Origin: Bacillota bacterium
GTDB lineage: Bacteria; Bacillota; Clostridia; Acetivibrionales; DSM-1351
Assembly: GCA_023436515.1 (NCBI GenBank)
Contig: JAEZIV010000362.1
Coordinates: forward strand, 1-9,730
Direction: 5' to 3'
DNA: 9,730 nt
The stretch's first letter is position 1, and each line of letters opens with the position of its first letter. A program made the position numbers and the translations under genes. The notes below the pieces were generated by a model that was given only the letters and a program-made list of their open reading frames with translations, was not told where the DNA came from and made no database searches. Positions 1 to 6,820 of the stretch are shown one piece after another.

Positions 1-588
1 AAAATGCTCATATAATGTAAAATCATATCTTCTGCTCAGCCTATACAGATTAACCGCTGCTTGCTCCGGGGTAATCTCTTCCACATCATATCCCGCTTCC
101 TTTAGTCTCTCACCTGTTATATCATGATATACTCCGTCATTGTTTCGAAAATCCTTAACTGTTCTGAAGCTCACTGCTTCAGCCATACCCATTACCGAGG
201 TTACTGAGGGCCGGTTCCTGCGGTCCTTCTCATCCAGCATATTCTCAAGGTACTCATCTCTATAAACATTGGCACTTGTGACAGACAGCTTCAGCTTTCT
301 CAATTCACCGAAAAGATTCACCCTATTGATAGCCCTTTTAAGCGTAATTGTAGGTTGTCCGCTCAGGTGCCGCTTAAGAAGAGCTGGAGCATTAATCCCG
401 GTAAAAATAGCAGTCTGTCCCGTTGCACTCTGGGGCAACCCCGGTACTCCCAGAGTTGCATCTGCAGTAAACCTGGCCTCCTCCATCAGTCGGGCAAGTA
501 TCCTTTGGGGTGCAGCATATATCGGATTTACAAGGCTGTCCTTCTCACCTATTCCTATCCCATCAATAAATATAAATACTAGTTTCAT
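1..588 (-). CDS. Alkaline-phosphatase-superfamily metalloenzyme (phosphopentomutase/iPGM-like), N-terminal part
   Basis: The gene starts at ATG 588-586 and its 3' end lies beyond the left edge, leaving 196 codons. The protein opens with a hydrophobic strand ending in FIDGIG (residues 7-12); the Asp at 9 sits where this superfamily binds a metal ion. PQSATGQTA follows at residues 52-60, and Thr56 aligns with the Thr/Ser nucleophile of phosphopentomutases and related enzymes. This identifies the fold, but not the substrate. The family contains phosphopentomutase, cofactor-independent phosphoglycerate mutase and many uncharacterised metalloenzymes, and this gene looks like one of the last group. 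A stop at 606-604 lies just upstream in the same frame, so 588 is the only ATG near the open end. AAAGG sits about 10 nt upstream as a modest ribosome binding site. It has its own promoter, downstream of the zapA terminator. Confidence 0.8.
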   Translation of the reverse strand, partial: MKLVFIFIDGIGIGEKDSLVNPIYAAPQRILARLMEEARFTADATLGVPGLPQSATGQTAIFTGINAPALLKRHLSGQPTITLKRAINRVNLFGELRKLKLSVTSANVYRDEYLENMLDEKDRRNRPSVTSVMGMAEAVSFRTVKDFRNNDGVYHDITGERLKEAGYDVEEITPEQAAVNLYRLSRRYDFTLYEHF

Positions 589-647
589 TATTACCGCAAC
601 CTTTCAGTTTATCACGCCTATTATATCAGTTGCTGCTATTTGAATAT

Positions 648-676
648 ATTATACCTTTTAGCCGTATGGCAGTAAA
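648..676 (-). promoter_or_regulatory. Sigma-A-type promoter for the metalloenzyme gene
   Basis: On the minus strand TTTACT (676-671) is followed after 17 nt by a perfect TATAAT (653-648), about 60 nt before the start codon at 588. A second TATAAT preceded by TG (TGATATAAT, 628-620) lies downstream and could be an alternative extended -10 start. Both lie after the zapA terminator, so the metalloenzyme gene is probably transcribed independently. The call rests on sequence match alone. Confidence 0.55.
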
Positions 677-692
677 GCGCCCTGAATTGGCG

Positions 693-726
693 CAAAACAA
701 AAAGCCGGGGGAGTTATTCCCTCGGC
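693..726 (-). terminator. Intrinsic terminator after zapA
   Basis: On the minus strand the arms GCCGAGGGA (726-718) and TCCCCCGGC (712-704) pair over nine positions with one A-C mismatch around a 5-nt loop. TTTTTGTTTTG (703-693) follows directly. It begins 19 nt past the zapA stop codon. The U-rich tail is on the minus side only, so it acts in that direction. Confidence 0.8.
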
Positions 727-744
727 TGTGCAAGCTTGTATAAA

Positions 745-1182
745 TCACATATCGTATCCGCTTAAGGCTTTTTGTACAATGGGTCTCGCACCCTTGTCAA
801 TTGAATTCCTGACCTCCCCTAGCTCAGCTTCCCTTTTGGCAAGCTCAAGTTGGAGGGTATTGGCCCTGGAGGCTAACCCACTATTTTCTTCCTTCAGCTG
901 AAGGTTCTCTTTTTTGAGTCTCTCAAGTTCGTCAGCTACTGCTTCTTTTTCTTTCCTGAGAGATAACTCCGCCTCTCTGGTTTTAAAAAAATCATCTGCC
1001 ACATTTATGGCGGTGAGTACAGCTGCAAGCGAGGTACTGAGCCTATTGTTGCGCATCAATATTTCATTCATTTTTTTATCAATATAAAGTCCAACCTTCT
1101 GAATATACTCATCGGACTCTATACCAATAAGAGTATAGTCCTTGCCGGCTATACGGATGGTAACCTTATTCTTTGAGGTCAA
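745..1182 (-). CDS. zapA: Cell division protein ZapA
   Basis: ZapA binds FtsZ at midcell and promotes bundling of Z-ring filaments. The 145-residue product has the family's N-terminal domain (about residues 4-66: KNKVTIRIAGKDYTLIG, then a helix with VGLYIDKKMNEI). A long charged coiled coil follows from about 67 to 130, used for dimer and tetramer assembly. The tail is longer than in short ZapA proteins, as is common in clostridia. The start chosen is TTG 1182-1180, which gives the usual family beginning (TSKNKV) and has AAGGAG nine nt upstream. An earlier in-frame TTG at 1233 would add 17 residues without family similarity. Its AAAGGG would lie against the -10 box, upstream of the predicted transcript start, so it could not serve. 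The gene has its own promoter and a terminator. Confidence 0.88.
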   Translation of the reverse strand: MTSKNKVTIRIAGKDYTLIGIESDEYIQKVGLYIDKKMNEILMRNNRLSTSLAAVLTAINVADDFFKTREAELSLRKEKEAVADELERLKKENLQLKEENSGLASRANTLQLELAKREAELGEVRNSIDKGARPIVQKALSGYDM

Positions 1183-1191
1183 GGTAATCAG

Positions 1192-1197
1192 CTCCTT
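1192..1197 (-). promoter_or_regulatory. Ribosome binding site that sets the zapA TTG start
   Basis: AAGGAG on the minus strand lies nine nt before TTG 1182. It is the evidence for choosing this start over the TTG at 1233. Confidence 0.7.
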
Positions 1198-1245
1198 CAA
1201 TCTCGCTAGGAATGGGTAAACCCCAATCTTCAATAATTACCCTTT

Positions 1246-1275
1246 ATTATACTATATTAATTAATAATTCGGCAA
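1246..1275 (-). promoter_or_regulatory. Sigma-A-type promoter for zapA
   Basis: TTGCCG (1275-1270), an 18-nt spacer and a perfect TATAAT (1251-1246) lie between the hemerythrin stop codon and zapA. Transcription would begin near 1239, giving an untranslated leader of about 57 nt before TTG 1182. The -35 box matches consensus at four of six positions. Confidence 0.55.
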
Positions 1276-1279
1276 ATAA

Positions 1280-1690
1280 TTATTTATTCTGCTCTTTTAC
1301 GTAAGCTGCAAAAGCCTTGTCCATACTGCCGATATGCTTAATAAGCCAGTCCAGGAATAGCTTATTTACAGTTGATACAAAAAGGACGCCTGCTCCTTTT
1401 TCCTCGAACTCCTCTTTTAGCTTCTCAAAATTCTTCATAAAATTATCGTGGATATTTTTGTGGTTTATCCTCTCGGGATAATTATATTTGAGATGCAGCT
1501 GCTGTTCATCGGTAAAATGGATTATAGTATAATCTTCAAGAAATTTAAGAGTGTTGCCAACTTCCTCCTTGCCCTTTCCCTGACTGCATGCTGCAAAGAG
1601 CTTATCCACAGCATCAAATAGCTTTTTGTGCTGATCATCAATTTCTTTTATACCTATTGCGTAACTTTCTCTCCACTGTATTGCTGCCAT
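1280..1690 (-). CDS. Bacteriohemerythrin (single-domain O2-binding protein)
   Basis: This is a soluble four-helix-bundle protein of 136 residues that would hold a non-haem di-iron centre and reversibly bind O2. All seven expected ligands are visible: His21 (DDQHK), His58 and Glu62 (HFTDE), His77 and His81 (HKNIH), His119 and Asp124 (HIGSMD). Their spacing is very close to that of invertebrate hemerythrins. There is no fused receptor or regulatory domain. The start is ATG 1690, with GGAGG six nt upstream; an earlier start at 1708 would add six residues and lacks a comparable site. It lies downstream of the chemotaxis genes but has its own likely promoter and no terminator before the zapA promoter. 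In an anaerobe it may buffer O2, supply it to a detoxifying enzyme or inform O2 avoidance; which of these applies is inference. Confidence 0.92.
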   Translation of the reverse strand: MAAIQWRESYAIGIKEIDDQHKKLFDAVDKLFAACSQGKGKEEVGNTLKFLEDYTIIHFTDEQQLHLKYNYPERINHKNIHDNFMKNFEKLKEEFEEKGAGVLFVSTVNKLFLDWLIKHIGSMDKAFAAYVKEQNK

Positions 1691-1735
1691 AATATTCCTC
1701 CAATACATAACAAAAATATTTTTATACCAATTTTT

Positions 1736-1764
1736 ATTATATACCCTTTTGAGGAAATTTTAAA
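1736..1764 (-). promoter_or_regulatory. Probable sigma-A-type promoter for the hemerythrin gene
   Basis: TTTAAA (1764-1759), a 17-nt spacer and TATAAT (1741-1736) are read on the minus strand just past the preceding gene's stop codon. The predicted start near 1729 leaves a leader of about 39 nt. The surroundings are extremely AT-rich, so a chance match is possible. Confidence 0.45.
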
Positions 1765-1774
1765 CGACAATAAA

Positions 1775-3319
1775 TTACTTTATTTTTATGAGTTTACCTG
1801 TTCTGGGATCTATTAGAATTATCCAGTATCCGAAAGCACCATATTTCGGTTTATATCCCTCTAGCTGAACCCAGCTTCCTATGCTGCCAAAAGGGTTTTC
1901 ATCAATGCTGTAAACTCCGGGGACTCCGCAAACAAGCCGTTCTCTTCCAGAAAACTTGTCAAACCGTATACCGAAAATAATGTATCTATATTTGTAATGA
2001 GCAAGCATCACCTTGGGATTAAACAGCAAATAAGTTTTTACATTATTCCTGAATAATATATTGTTTAGGTATCCGGGACTATTGATTTTCCACCATTTAA
2101 ATCTCTTACTTCTGGTGCTAAAGGGATTGCACGGCTCGAAGCTCTTATCCAGCTCCTCTTTCAATAAATCTATATCCAGCTCATTATTGACCCTATCACC
2201 ATCGGTGTTTATAGAGGATAATTCCATAAAATTTCTTTCGGCTGAGCCTATTATGTCATTTTCAGAATGTAAGCCGATACTTTCCATCTCCTGATTATAC
2301 AGGCTTGTCAGGGTCGACTCAAGCTTGCTGGTAATTTCGTCGCTACCAGTAACCCTCCTACCTTCAACCTGCAGTCCCGTTTCAGCCTCTCCGGCTCCCT
2401 TGCCCTCAGATTCTAAATGGCTTTTGACGTCCGAGTCCTGATTTCCCTTTAAGCCTTTCAACTGCTGGTCTTCAGCTTTCAGCCTTTCCATGAAGTTCTC
2501 TCCCGTTTTGCGGAGGCCTGCTCTTATATCAGCAGAACTGCTCTTCCTTCCATCAAAGCCTTTAACACCGGTGTTACTCTCATTAACTTCAACAGAGCTC
2601 ATATCATTTATTGATTTTTGTCCTTCCTCTCTTGAAACTCCAGCATCAGAAGGGCTATCCGAGTTATTGACAGCGCCGTCCTCAGTCCCATCGGAGGCTC
2701 TGTCAACCTGAACCTCAATAAGATCGGACAGATCACCGGCTGTTTCCTCTATAAGCTCCTCTGCTTCAAGCTCCTCATTGGTTATTATTCTTCTTTCCTC
2801 AGGTTTTTTGTCTAAATTGACCATATGGGTTTCATCATAGTCTGCAGTACCACCTTCAGTTCCCTCGCCGGTGTCTACTGCTGCTTCCTGCTGCCGCGGA
2901 GCTTTTAAAGCGCTCTCAAACTCTCTCTTCCATGAAACCTCACCATTCCTGTAAGCCACCAAGGGACAGACAACAGAACTATACCCATCAGGTAATTTAG
3001 CAATGACCGCAAGGATATTTATGTCTTCAAAGCTCATATGCTTGTCACCAATATCCAAAATGTCGGTATCAAGCTTTAAATCAGCTCTACCATTCATATT
3101 GGGTATCTCACTTATAAGGGTGTATGCTAAACGGTTGTTCAGCCTATTGATACCATAAAGCCGATATTTTACTCCGTGCCTTATGGGTAAATTACTGAGG
3201 GAGAGCTGAAGTCTGGCTTTTTCACCATTTATTTCAGCCTTAATATAACCCGTAGGGTTACCCAAGTCATTATCCATACTCTTAAATATGTAAAATAGTC
3301 TCTGAAAATTATTACCCAT
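1775..3319 (-). CDS. Uncharacterised three-part protein with acidic low-complexity middle
   Basis: The 514-residue product has no function I can name. Residues about 22-131 look like a compact, strand-rich domain (GYIKAEINGEKARLQLSLSNL, then KYRLYGI and PLVAYRNGEVSW). Residues about 140-395 are acidic, rich in Glu, Asp, Ser and Gly, and probably disordered. Residues about 396-514 are basic and aromatic (RFKWWKI, HYKYRYIIFG, CGVPGVY, FGYWIILIDPRTG). From memory, the GVPG-Y plus GYW pattern recurs at the C-terminus of uncharacterised clostridial proteins, sometimes beside a similar N-terminal domain. No signal peptide, membrane segment or catalytic motif was seen. The start is ATG 3319, with AAAGGAGA about eight nt upstream; ATG 3373 has no ribosome binding site. 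It follows cheR by 125 nt, but a chemotaxis role cannot be concluded from that. Confidence 0.85.
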   Translation of the reverse strand: MGNNFQRLFYIFKSMDNDLGNPTGYIKAEINGEKARLQLSLSNLPIRHGVKYRLYGINRLNNRLAYTLISEIPNMNGRADLKLDTDILDIGDKHMSFEDINILAVIAKLPDGYSSVVCPLVAYRNGEVSWKREFESALKAPRQQEAAVDTGEGTEGGTADYDETHMVNLDKKPEERRIITNEELEAEELIEETAGDLSDLIEVQVDRASDGTEDGAVNNSDSPSDAGVSREEGQKSINDMSSVEVNESNTGVKGFDGRKSSSADIRAGLRKTGENFMERLKAEDQQLKGLKGNQDSDVKSHLESEGKGAGEAETGLQVEGRRVTGSDEITSKLESTLTSLYNQEMESIGLHSENDIIGSAERNFMELSSINTDGDRVNNELDIDLLKEELDKSFEPCNPFSTRSKRFKWWKINSPGYLNNILFRNNVKTYLLFNPKVMLAHYKYRYIIFGIRFDKFSGRERLVCGVPGVYSIDENPFGSIGSWVQLEGYKPKYGAFGYWIILIDPRTGKLIKIK

Positions 3320-3444
3320 GGCAAAATGTCTCCTTTTGCTTATTTGAAAAGGGGGTGGCAAATGCTCTAACATTAAAATATATGACGGGTATTAAAAAAA
3401 AAGACTACTGATTTAACATTATTAACAAAAGTAATGAGTTTTGA

Positions 3445-4257
3445 TCACTTTCTGTAAACTGCCGGCATAATACACCTGTACTTTGTTTCCTCTCGGTTCA
3501 AAGACTCAGAATGTCCTATGAAAAGATAGCCTCCCTCCTGGGTGCTTTCATAAAACTTGTTTACTATTTGGCATTTGGTAGCGGAGTCAAAGTATATCAT
3601 TACATTTCTACAGAATATAACATCAAACTTCCGTTTAAAAGGAAACCTGTCCATCATTAAGTTGAATCTTCTGAATATAATTTCCTTGCTGATTTTCTCA
3701 CAAATCTTATATCTGCCGTCACTCATAGAGACAAAGTTATTATTTCGCCAATTGTCGGGCAGTGCAGATATATCCTCCTTAGTATATACTCCCTCAACAG
3801 CCTTTGCCAGCGCCTTAGTGGATATATCTGTTGCTAGGATCTTTGTATCCCACTTACTTTTATTTATACCGAAATAGTCACTAATTATCATTGCCAGAGT
3901 ATACGGCTCTTCACCTGATGAACACCCAGCACTCCATATACTCAAATCCTTGCTCCCACTATGTGTCCTTTCAAGAAAAGGCAGCACCTGATTTTTGAAT
4001 ATCTCAAAATGACGGTTTTCTCTCATAAAGTAAGTATGATTAGTGGTCAATCTGTTTATCATTTCAGTAGCAGCTTTACCTGATTTATCAGACATAATGT
4101 GTTTGAGGTAATCTGTCAAACTTAAAAAGTTATTTTCTTCAAGGTAATTTGATAATCTACCCACTACAAGTGTCCTTTTATGGATTAGGTTTACTCCGAA
4201 ATTACTTTTTACATAGTTAACCAGATTCAAAAACTCTTTGTCTGTTATTTGCTTCAT
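3445..4257 (-). CDS. cheR: Chemotaxis protein methyltransferase CheR
   Basis: CheR transfers methyl groups from S-adenosylmethionine to receptor glutamates, the writing arm of adaptation. The 270-residue product matches normal CheR length. Residues 1-75 form the helical N-terminal domain. TTNHTYFMRE (71-80) corresponds to the conserved T..T.F.RE segment. WSAGCSSGEEPYTLAM (108-123) is the cofactor-binding loop, LATDIS (141-146) carries the acidic ribose-contact position, and FDVIFCRNVMIYF (211-223) and FIGHSES (246-252) complete the fold. No pentapeptide-binding insertion was singled out. The start is ATG 4257 with AGGTGAT upstream. A start at 4350 would add 31 residues, including a hydrophobic run foreign to CheR. 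It is separated from the receptor gene by 186 nt containing a strong hairpin, so its expression may be set apart from cheY-cheA-cheW-receptor. Confidence 0.93.
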   Translation of the reverse strand: MKQITDKEFLNLVNYVKSNFGVNLIHKRTLVVGRLSNYLEENNFLSLTDYLKHIMSDKSGKAATEMINRLTTNHTYFMRENRHFEIFKNQVLPFLERTHSGSKDLSIWSAGCSSGEEPYTLAMIISDYFGINKSKWDTKILATDISTKALAKAVEGVYTKEDISALPDNWRNNNFVSMSDGRYKICEKISKEIIFRRFNLMMDRFPFKRKFDVIFCRNVMIYFDSATKCQIVNKFYESTQEGGYLFIGHSESLNREETKYRCIMPAVYRK

Positions 4258-4391
4258 ACCATCACCTATCTGTGCGCATAGCGCGTACACAACCAGTATT
4301 AAAAGACACATATTGACCTTTCGCTGTGCGAAGAACATCGATGCTTGCATTTAACTTTACTTCTCACTTTTCAAGCTATCACCATAATGTA

Positions 4392-4433
4392 AATTAAGTG
4401 CCAAAGAAGAACGGTCCTCTTTGGCACTTAATT
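4392..4433 (-). terminator. Perfect 16-bp hairpin between receptor gene and cheR
   Basis: Positions 4392-4407 and 4418-4433 are exact inverted repeats with a 10-nt loop, starting 11 nt past the receptor stop codon on the minus strand. The stem includes GTGCCAAAGA. The 3' flank on the minus strand (TTAATTTACATT) has no clean U run. It could be a weak or partial terminator, or a structure protecting the upstream mRNA from 3' decay. The symmetrical A/T ends would let it form on either strand, but no plus-strand gene approaches it. Confidence 0.55.
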
Positions 4434-4443
4434 ATGCTAGTCC

Positions 4444-6282
4444 TTAGTACTTGCCATAATCATTATTTTCCAGAGATATCCTGGAATTAGAAGCTGCCAC
4501 TTCATCCAGTTCTATGGTTTTTTCTTTAAATTTTCTTTTTTCCATCATTCCTTCGAGCATCTTAAGCATTTCCGGGGTTATTGCATCACCTGAAGAATAC
4601 GATATGGCTTTGGTCTTTTTTAACCTGAATCTGGATATGGAATCCTTAAGCATATCGGCCTGACCAGACAGTTCTTCACTTGCAGCAGCACACTCCTCTG
4701 CAGTAGTGGAGTTTGTCTGTACAACATGTGCCACCTGTTCTATAGCCGCATTGATCTGGGATATACCGGTGGCTTGTTCATTTGATGCCACAGCAATATC
4801 TCCAACAAGCTCTGCGGCTTTTGAAACTCCATTAACAATTTCATCCAGTGCCGCTGCTGTATCGTTAGCAATTTTTGTTCCGATTTCAACCTTTTTGATT
4901 GAGCCTTCTATCATTTCAGTTGTTTCCTTCGCTGCATTTGCACTTCTGGCCGCCAGATTTCTAACTTCCTCAGCCACTACAGCAAAGCCCTTTCCGTGCT
5001 GTCCTGCTCTTGCAGCCTCCACAGCTGCGTTCAATGCAAGTATGTTTGTCTGGAAGGCAATCTCATCAATAACCTTAATTATTTTTGATATATTGGCCGA
5101 TGACTCATTGATTTCAGCCATTGCCTTAACCATCTCCTTCATCTGGGAGTTACCTGTTGCTGCGTTTTCCTTTGATGACAGAGCCAGTTCATTTGCCATG
5201 CTGGCATTTTGAGCATTTAGCTTAGTTTGTGCGGCCACCTCAGTCATAGATGAAGTAATTTCCTCTACCGAGCTTGCCTGCTCAGTTGAACCCTGTGAAA
5301 GCATCTGACTTGAGGAGGATACCTGTCTGGCACCGAGAGCAACCTGCTCTGAAGCCAGGTTTATATTACCGAGAACCTCATTATTGGTCTGAACCATTTC
5401 TCTAAGCTTCTTACCCAACAAGTCCTTTTCAGATCTAATTGGCACGTCTATTGTCATGTCTCCAGCAGCTATCTTTTCTACTATTAAGGCTTGATTCCGA
5501 ATATTATCAACCATGCTTGAGAAGGCCTGTAAAAGTAAGCCTATTTCATCCTTTGAATTAGCCTCAACCCTTACATCAATATCTCCAAGAGATAAGCCCT
5601 CAGCTGCAACTACCAAATTATGAATCGGCTTACTGATTATACTTGATATGTATAAGCCCAAGGCAACTGCAAGAATCATAGCTGTTATTATAAATGCAAT
5701 CATTATAAAAGTGGCAGATTGAGCTTTGGTGTGGTTTGTGACACTTTTTTTATTGGCATCGTCCACCTTCATCTTTGAAAGGTTATCAAGATTTGCCTGA
5801 ATTAGTTTACCCAGTTCCTCTCCCTTACTCTTTGTCAGCTGGTGAGCCTCATCGTTTTCATTTCTCGAAGCAAGCTCAATTATCTCATCTGCATATGGCC
5901 AAAATTCATTGTTTAAAGTATTAGTCAGAGAGTTGTATTCAGCTCTAATAGCTTCACTGACTATGGTCTTTTCGAAGTTGCCTAAAGACGTCAGCATCTC
6001 CTGACGATACTGATTTAGCATTGTCAGATTTTCACTCATTGCTGTTGTATCCTTATTAATGATCAAATCCAGTAAATTCTGACGGGTTCTCTGATATTTG
6101 TCATTAGCCATGGCCAGTTCGCTGATTGGTACCGTATTTATTTCATACATTTCTGTATCTAGCTCGTCTATTTGCTTTATGTTTATAACTCCTACCACAC
6201 CTACTATTCCTGCAATAAAAGCAACAATTATAAAACCTGTAATCAGCTTTGATGCTATTTTCAAATTCTTAAACCAACTCAT
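4444..6282 (-). CDS. Transmembrane methyl-accepting chemotaxis protein
   Basis: This 612-residue receptor spans the membrane at about residues 11-34 and 190-213. The extracellular part between them is about 155 residues, predominantly helical, and fits a four-helix-bundle sensor; its ligand is unknown. A HAMP domain follows (about 214-266). A second HAMP-like stretch (about 266-300, [23 protein letters not shown]) precedes the cytoplasmic coiled coil. The signalling tip is unmistakable at 407-441 ([14 protein letters not shown], then [16 protein letters not shown]) and contacts CheA and CheW. Probable methylation sites are Glu340/341 ([10 protein letters not shown]) and Glu529/530 ([10 protein letters not shown]). 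The tail after about 556 is extra and carries no NWETF-type tether. ATG 6282 has GGGAGG seven nt upstream. It lies 34 nt after cheW, so it is probably cotranscribed. Confidence 0.95.
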   Translation of the reverse strand: MSWFKNLKIASKLITGFIIVAFIAGIVGVVGVINIKQIDELDTEMYEINTVPISELAMANDKYQRTRQNLLDLIINKDTTAMSENLTMLNQYRQEMLTSLGNFEKTIVSEAIRAEYNSLTNTLNNEFWPYADEIIELASRNENDEAHQLTKSKGEELGKLIQANLDNLSKMKVDDANKKSVTNHTKAQSATFIMIAFIITAMILAVALGLYISSIISKPIHNLVVAAEGLSLGDIDVRVEANSKDEIGLLLQAFSSMVDNIRNQALIVEKIAAGDMTIDVPIRSEKDLLGKKLREMVQTNNEVLGNINLASEQVALGARQVSSSSQMLSQGSTEQASSVEEITSSMTEVAAQTKLNAQNASMANELALSSKENAATGNSQMKEMVKAMAEINESSANISKIIKVIDEIAFQTNILALNAAVEAARAGQHGKGFAVVAEEVRNLAARSANAAKETTEMIEGSIKKVEIGTKIANDTAAALDEIVNGVSKAAELVGDIAVASNEQATGISQINAAIEQVAHVVQTNSTTAEECAAASEELSGQADMLKDSISRFRLKKTKAISYSSGDAITPEMLKMLEGMMEKRKFKEKTIELDEVAASNSRISLENNDYGKY

Positions 6283-6316
6283 AATAAAGCCTCCCTGTAG
6301 AGAATTATGTTTAATA

Positions 6317-6820
6317 TTAATCCAGCAGCAGGTCTCCCAAAATCTCGGAATCCTCCAAACTTAAAATCCTTTCACAGTCCAGTAACAATTTTACTTCATT
6401 TCCGATTTTTCCGATTCCCTTGACATATCTGTTATTGAAGCCGGTTTTTGTACTTGGCGGCGCCATAATGTTGTCATCCCCTATAGATACCACCTCGGAT
6501 ACCGTATCCACAATCAGTCCAATTGAGGTTTCATCTATATCTATAACAATTATGCATGTCCTGTCTGTATACTCTAAAGGTTCCTTCCTGAACCTAAGCC
6601 TTACATCCATTACCGGAATTATTTTGCCCCTTAGATTGATGATTCCTTTCAAATAGTCAGGTAGCTCTGGTATTTGCGTAATTGGCTGAATTCCGATAAT
6701 TTCTGTGACATATGCTATTTCAATTCCGTAATCCTCCTTTCCCAAGGTAAATGTGAGAAATCTTCCCTTCTGCGTATCCTCATTTTGATAGTCCGAAATA
6801 TCCTCCATTACTGAAGCCAT
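6317..6820 (-). CDS. cheW: Chemotaxis coupling protein CheW
   Basis: CheW links receptors to CheA in the polar array. The 167-residue product is one CheW/SH3-like domain (about 18-158). It shows the opening strand [39 protein letters not shown] (51-74, with conserved Arg64 of NLRG), [12 protein letters not shown] (100-111) and the closing LLLDCERIL. There is no receiver domain, so it is not CheV. The ATG at 6820 lies 13 nt inside the end of cheA, and its AAAGGAGA is within the cheA coding sequence, which suggests translational coupling. A later in-frame Met5 overlaps the cheA stop (TAATG) but is too far from the ribosome binding site. Confidence 0.94.
   Translation of the reverse strand: MASVMEDISDYQNEDTQKGRFLTFTLGKEDYGIEIAYVTEIIGIQPITQIPELPDYLKGIINLRGKIIPVMDVRLRFRKEPLEYTDRTCIIVIDIDETSIGLIVDTVSEVVSIGDDNIMAPPSTKTGFNNRYVKGIGKIGNEVKLLLDCERILSLEDSEILGDLLLD

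Noticed and set aside
269..643. Plus-strand open frame of 124 codons at the left side
   Set aside because: It lies antisense to the metalloenzyme gene, whose minus frame carries clear family motifs. The plus translation resembles no protein family.
3320..3373. N-terminal extension of the 514-residue protein by 18 residues
   Set aside because: ATG 3373 has no ribosome binding site, whereas ATG 3319 has AAAGGAGA. The extension contains the complement of that site's surroundings and no family feature.
3378..3420. Run of nine T on the minus strand after cheR, considered as a terminator
   Set aside because: No stable GC-containing stem precedes the T run; only weak 5-bp A/T pairings were found.
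4258..4350. N-terminal extension of CheR by 31 residues with a hydrophobic run
   Set aside because: CheR is cytosolic, family members begin at about the internal Met, and ATG 4257 has the better ribosome binding site.
4706..5212. Plus-strand open frame of 168 codons inside the receptor gene
   Set aside because: It is antisense to the highly conserved signalling domain. Its Ala/Ser/Ile-rich product is what the complement of such a sequence gives.
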